From the NCBI GenBank assembly GCA_017546585.1, contig JAFYWC010000006.1, forward strand, positions 1-64,000: a stretch of 64,000 bases of DNA, written 5' to 3'. A program made the translations under genes and the position numbers. Origin of the DNA: Bacteroidales bacterium (GTDB lineage Bacteria; Bacteroidota; Bacteroidia; Bacteroidales; UBA932). The notes below the pieces were generated by a model that saw only the letters and a program-made list of their open reading frames with translations, ran no database searches and was not told where the DNA came from. This document shows, in pieces, positions 60,604 to 64,000 of this stretch. Each line of letters begins with the position of its first letter. Positions within the stretch are counted from its first letter, which is position 1.

Positions 60604-61116
60604 ATGGCAGATAACGTACAGCAGCCGAGACCTCCGATCTTCCTTTATACCGACGGCGCGTCAAGCGGCAATCCCGGACCCGGAGGGTACGGAGTGGTGC
60701 TGAAGTGCGCCGGCCGTGAGATGGAGATGTCGGAGGGATTCAGCCTTACGACCAACAACAGGATGGAACTTCTTGCGGTCATCAAGGGACTGGAGGCCAT
60801 CAGATGGGACAATGCTGAAGTGCACGTGTACAGCGACTCGTCCTATGTTGTGAACGCCATCAACAAAGGCTGGCTAGAGGGATGGATCAGAAAGGGCTTC
60901 GCAAAGGTGAAGAATCCTGATCTGTGGATGCGCTTTGCTCCGCTTCTCAGAAAACACAGAGTCGCATTCCATTGGATCAAAGGCCACGCTGGACATCCTG
61001 AGAACGAAAGGTGTGACGCGTTGGCCGTAGCGGCCGGAGCAGGAGCGGTGGCTGCAGGCAAGACCTTGCCGCCGGATCCGGGATACAGACCAGATACAGA
61101 AGATACATTGATTTAA
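60604..61116 (+). CDS. rnhA: Ribonuclease HI
   Basis: Endonuclease cutting RNA in RNA-DNA hybrids, 170 residues. The four catalytic carboxylates are visible: Asp in LYTDGASSGNPGPGGYG (near 16), Glu in NNRMELLAVIKGLE (near 54), Asp in VYSDSSYVV (near 78) and Asp in ENERCDALA (near 138), with the HAGHPENERCD active-site loop. A basic handle region (GWIRKGFAKVKNPDLW) is present. The C-terminal 25 residues (Ala/Pro-rich) are an extension without known role. No signal for a N-terminal hybrid-binding domain. It lies 3 nt before rmlA. Confidence 0.94.
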   Translation: MADNVQQPRPPIFLYTDGASSGNPGPGGYGVVLKCAGREMEMSEGFSLTTNNRMELLAVIKGLEAIRWDNAEVHVYSDSSYVVNAINKGWLEGWIRKGFAKVKNPDLWMRFAPLLRKHRVAFHWIKGHAGHPENERCDALAVAAGAGAVAAGKTLPPDPGYRPDTEDTLI

Positions 61117-61119
61117 GAT

Positions 61120-62007
61120 ATGAAAGGAATCGTACTTGCCGGAGGCAGCGGAACACGCCTCTATCCGATCACCAAGGGCATCAGCAAACAGCTGATTCCG
61201 ATATTCGACAAGCCGATGGTATATTACCCGGTGTCTGTGCTTATGCAGGCGGGCATCAGGGATATTCTCATCATCTCCACACCGGTGGACCTTCCGGCTT
61301 TTCGCCGTCTTCTCGGTGACGGAAGCGACTATGGTGTTAACTTCTCCTATGCGGAGCAGCCGTCCCCTGACGGACTTGCACAGGCATTCATCATCGGAGA
61401 GGAGTTCATCGGCGATGATTCGGTATGTATGGTACTCGGAGACAATATCTTCCACGGAAACGGCCTTGACACAATGCTCGTGACAGCAAGAAAGAGAGCC
61501 GAGGAAGAGGGACTTGCTACAGTCTTCGGTTACTGGGTGAGCGATCCTGAAAGATATGGTGTGGCAGAGTTCGACAAGGACGGCAAGTGCATCAGCATCG
61601 AGGAGAAACCTATTCAGCCTAAGTCGAACTATGCGGTTACAGGACTGTATTTCTATCCTAACCGTGTGGTGAAGGTTGCCAAGACAATCAAGCCTTCGGC
61701 ACGTGGAGAACTTGAGATTACTACTGTGAACCAGGATTTCCTCGAGGCGGGAGAACTCAAGGTGGACACTCTCGGCAAGGGCTTCGCTTGGCTCGACACC
61801 GGTACGCACGATTCACTTTCAGAGGCTTCGACTTTCATTGAAGTCATCGAGAAGAGACAGGGACAGAAGATCGCCTGCCTTGAAGGAATCGCTTTCGAAC
61901 AGGGTTGGGTCGACGCCGACAAACTCCGTGAACTTGCTGCTCCTATGGCAAAGAATCCGTATGGTCAGTATCTCCTCAGACTCGCGGACAGTGCAGGCAG
62001 AAGATAA
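61120..62007 (+). CDS. rmlA: Glucose-1-phosphate thymidylyltransferase
   Basis: First step of dTDP-L-rhamnose synthesis: glucose 1-phosphate plus dTTP to dTDP-glucose; 295 residues, cytoplasmic. Nucleotidyltransferase motif [34 protein letters not shown] at the N-terminus (Gly-rich loop 9-13 and Lys near 25), [17 protein letters not shown] (about 83-99), [11 protein letters not shown] and [19 protein letters not shown] (about 160-178), and the end with AFEQGWVD. Length and motifs match RmlA (RfbA) rather than the UDP-glucose enzyme. First of the rmlA-C-D-B set; gaps between the genes are only 2-7 nt. Confidence 0.95.
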   Translation: MKGIVLAGGSGTRLYPITKGISKQLIPIFDKPMVYYPVSVLMQAGIRDILIISTPVDLPAFRRLLGDGSDYGVNFSYAEQPSPDGLAQAFIIGEEFIGDDSVCMVLGDNIFHGNGLDTMLVTARKRAEEEGLATVFGYWVSDPERYGVAEFDKDGKCISIEEKPIQPKSNYAVTGLYFYPNRVVKVAKTIKPSARGELEITTVNQDFLEAGELKVDTLGKGFAWLDTGTHDSLSEASTFIEVIEKRQGQKIACLEGIAFEQGWVDADKLRELAAPMAKNPYGQYLLRLADSAGRR

Positions 62008-62013
62008 TTTGAT

Positions 62014-62553
62014 ATGAATATTATAGAAACAGATATAAAGGGTCTCTATGTCATCGAACCGAAGGTGTTCGGAGACAGCAGAGGCTATTTCTTTGAGGCT
62101 TTTTCCCAGAGGGAGTTCGAGAAGGTCATCGGACCTGTGAACTTCGTACAGGACAATGAGAGCAAGTCGTGCTACGGAGTGGTACGTGGCCTTCATTTCC
62201 AGAAGGGTGAAAATGCTCAGGCAAAGCTTGTCAGAGCTGTAAAAGGCAAGGTCCTCGATGTTGCGGTGGACCTTAGGGAAGGCTCTTCGACCTATGGAAA
62301 ACACTTTGCCGTTGAACTTTCGGAAGAGAACCACAGGCAGATGTTCATCCCGAAGGGATTTGCACACGGATTCAGCGTGCTTTCTGAAGAGGCGGTGTTC
62401 CAGTATAAATGCGATGCCTACTATGCCCCGGAAAGCGAGGGCGCAGTGGCGTGGGATGACCCTGATCTTGCGATCGACTGGAGAATACCGGCTGACAAGG
62501 TACTCCTTTCCGCAAAGGACAGCTGCCACCCTAAGTTAAAGGATATCAGATAA
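62014..62553 (+). CDS. rmlC: dTDP-4-dehydrorhamnose 3,5-epimerase
   Basis: Converts dTDP-4-keto-6-deoxyglucose to the L-rhamno form, 179 residues (usual length). The cupin fold carries the family signature: FGDSRGYFFEAFSQREFE (about 20-37), VVRGLHFQ with the catalytic His (near 60), RAVKGKVLDVAVDLREGSSTYGK and PKGFAHGFSVLSEEAVFQYKCDAYYAPESEG (about 112-142), the last with the catalytic Tyr/Asp region. It begins 6 nt after rmlA. Confidence 0.95.
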   Translation: MNIIETDIKGLYVIEPKVFGDSRGYFFEAFSQREFEKVIGPVNFVQDNESKSCYGVVRGLHFQKGENAQAKLVRAVKGKVLDVAVDLREGSSTYGKHFAVELSEENHRQMFIPKGFAHGFSVLSEEAVFQYKCDAYYAPESEGAVAWDDPDLAIDWRIPADKVLLSAKDSCHPKLKDIR

Positions 62554-62555
62554 GG

Positions 62556-63428
62556 ATGAAGATAGTTGTTACAGGTTCGCTTGGTCAGCTCGGATATGAG
62601 CTGATGCGACAGGCTGAAGGATCTGCGCACACATATGTGTTTACTGATGTGCGTGAGTCTGAAAAGACAGTCAGTCTTGATATCACTGACCGTGATGCTG
62701 TCGAGGCTTTCATCGGAGATGATGTGGATGTCATCATCAACTGTGCGGCATATACTGATGTAAACCGTGCTGAAAGTGATGAGGCGATGGCTCAGAAGAT
62801 CAATTCCGATGCTCCGGGAAATCTTGCCCGTGCGGCCTTGAAGGCGGGCGCCCTCCTTATGCATATATCCACAGATTACGTGTTCGACGGAAAGGGATAT
62901 CTTCCGTACAGCGAGGAGAGCCAGACAGGGCCGTTGAGCGCATATGGAAGGACTAAACTTTCCGGCGAGAAGGCAGTGGCTGAGTCCGGATGCAGATATA
63001 TGATATTCAGGACAGCTTGGCTCTATAGCCTTACAGGTAAGAACTTCTTCCTGACGATGGCCGATCTTACGGCGTCTAAGCCGATGCTCAAGGTCGTATA
63101 CGACCAGGTGGGCACTCCGACGAATGCGGCGGATCTTGCATTCCTTCTGTCGCATATAATCGAGGAGAATAAACTCGACCGCACTGGTCTTTACCATTAT
63201 ACAAATGAGGGAGTCTGCTCTTGGTATGACTTCACCAAGGAGATCAATGACCTCCTGGGGCATACCTGCAATGTGATGCCTTGCAGGACTGACGAGTTCC
63301 CGACTCCGGCTGCCCGTCCTCACTATTCGGTGCTCGACAAGAAGAAGGTGCGCGAGACGTTCGGTCTGGAGATTCCTCATTGGAAAGAGTCTCTCAGACT
63401 TGCAGTAAAAGAATATATGAATTCATAA
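62556..63428 (+). CDS. rmlD: dTDP-4-dehydrorhamnose reductase
   Basis: Last step to dTDP-L-rhamnose, using NAD(P)H; 290 residues, short-chain-dehydrogenase fold. Dinucleotide-binding loop VTGSLGQLGYELMR (4-17), INCAAYTDVNRAESD (about 65-79), STDYVFDG and YGRTKLSGEKAV with the Tyr-x3-Lys catalytic pair (near 129-133), and RTAWLY. The C-terminal segment has the usual HYSVLDKKKVRETFG. It starts 2 nt after rmlC. Confidence 0.94.
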   Translation: MKIVVTGSLGQLGYELMRQAEGSAHTYVFTDVRESEKTVSLDITDRDAVEAFIGDDVDVIINCAAYTDVNRAESDEAMAQKINSDAPGNLARAALKAGALLMHISTDYVFDGKGYLPYSEESQTGPLSAYGRTKLSGEKAVAESGCRYMIFRTAWLYSLTGKNFFLTMADLTASKPMLKVVYDQVGTPTNAADLAFLLSHIIEENKLDRTGLYHYTNEGVCSWYDFTKEINDLLGHTCNVMPCRTDEFPTPAARPHYSVLDKKKVRETFGLEIPHWKESLRLAVKEYMNS

Positions 63429-63435
63429 TACAGAT

Positions 63436-64000
63436 ATGGAACAGTTCAAAAGAAATATCCTCATAACAGGAGGCGCGGGCTTCATCGGAAGCAATCTCGT
63501 CAGACTGTTTGTGAACAGATATCCTGAATACAGGATCGTAAACCTTGATGTTCTGACGTATGCGGGCAATCTTGAGAATCTCAAGGATGTTGAGAATCGC
63601 CCAAACTATGTGTTCGTAAAGGCTGACATCTGCGACTACGAAAGAATGGCGCAGATCTTTGCCGAGTACGATATAGACGGAGTCATCCATCTTGCGGCTG
63701 AAAGCCACGTGGACCGCTCCATCAAGGATCCTTTCACTTTCGCACGTACCAACGTTATGGGTACTCTCAGCCTTCTCCAGGCGGCAAAGGAGCAGTGGAA
63801 GGAAGAGGGCAGGGCATACAGATTCTACCACGTCAGCACAGACGAGGTGTATGGCGCACTCCAGATGGACGGCACTTTCTTCACAGAGAAGACAAAGTAC
63901 GATCCGCACAGCCCATACAGCGCATCGAAGGCTTCTTCAGACCATTTTGTGAGAGCTTTTCACGATACCTACGGCCTTCCTACAGTGATCTCGAACTGCT
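63436..64000 (+). CDS. rmlB: dTDP-glucose 4,6-dehydratase, N-terminal part (cut by window end)
   Basis: Second step of dTDP-L-rhamnose synthesis, oxidising dTDP-glucose to the 4-keto-6-deoxy sugar. Only 188 of an expected 340-380 codons lie in the window and the frame is open to base 64000. Visible: NAD-binding loop ITGGAGFIGSNLVR (about 10-23), HLAAESHVDRSI (about 85-96), STDEVYG (near 133-139) and the catalytic YSASKASSDHF with Tyr-x3-Lys (about 161-171). It begins 7 nt after rmlD, giving gene order A-C-D-B. Nothing beyond the edge can be judged. Confidence 0.95.
   Translation, partial: MEQFKRNILITGGAGFIGSNLVRLFVNRYPEYRIVNLDVLTYAGNLENLKDVENRPNYVFVKADICDYERMAQIFAEYDIDGVIHLAAESHVDRSIKDPFTFARTNVMGTLSLLQAAKEQWKEEGRAYRFYHVSTDEVYGALQMDGTFFTEKTKYDPHSPYSASKASSDHFVRAFHDTYGLPTVISNC

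Noticed and set aside
60874..63380. Antisense frames of 311 and 319 codons across rnhA/rmlA and rmlC/rmlD
   Set aside because: They run across gene boundaries of well-identified plus-strand enzymes and show no recognisable protein features.

Overview
The window is chromosomal DNA of a member of the Bacteroidota, most likely a polysaccharide-degrading gut or rumen Bacteroidales. Evidence: two SusC/SusD pairs, many lipoproteins of families restricted to this phylum (DUF1735, DUF4493, PCMD, DUF4988, BACON, fimbrillin-like), and promoters of the Bacteroidota type (-7 box TAnnTTTG, sometimes with TTTG about 18-20 nt upstream) before nearly every transcription unit. Genus cannot be fixed from the sequence. 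I see no phage, insertion sequence, CRISPR array or rRNA.

Layout. 1-511: rplI (ribosomal protein L9) and its terminator. 539-3833: an esterase pair (SGNH/sialate-O-acetylesterase-like and DUF4886) convergent with an AraC-family regulator. 4006-26202: a 22-kb plus-strand polysaccharide utilization operon with one promoter and one terminator: lipoprotein, BACON-GH26 mannanase, SusC-SusD, a second SusC-SusD, DUF1735 lipoprotein, DUF5060-GH5, GH2, and two large surface lipoproteins. 26204-27036: an alpha/beta hydrolase with its own promoter. 27098-32203: the inner half of the pathway, with a minus-strand operon GH26 - GH130_1 phosphorylase - GPH symporter and a divergent AGE-family 2-epimerase. 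Together these predict complete beta-mannan use: surface GH26/GH5 cleavage, SusCD import, periplasmic trimming, symport of mannobiose, epimerization to mannosyl-glucose, and phosphorolysis to mannose 1-phosphate plus glucose. The several esterases and the lack of any alpha-galactosidase here point to acetylated (gluco)mannan rather than heavily galactosylated mannan.

32207-34719: PlsC-like acyltransferase and parE. 34757-43770: a seven-gene cell-surface cluster (fimbrillin-like lipoprotein, three DUF4493 lipoproteins of which the third ends in PCMD, two tandem outer-membrane beta-barrels, and a second PCMD protein), with no assigned function; this is one of the two most novel parts of the window. 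The other is a module shared by the three lipoproteins of the mannan operon.

43773-46069: DUF1573 protein and a His-rich ArsP_2-type permease. 46083-53577: ferredoxin, M16 peptidase, a short LysR-type regulator, and pyruvate:ferredoxin oxidoreductase. 53650-53794: tRNA-Arg(CCG) with its own promoter and terminator, followed by a possible small membrane protein. 54086-59417: recG - WYL regulator - S9 peptidase operon (minus strand). 59468-64000: pdxA - rnhA - rmlA - rmlC - rmlD - rmlB (the last cut by the window edge), giving dTDP-L-rhamnose for surface glycans.
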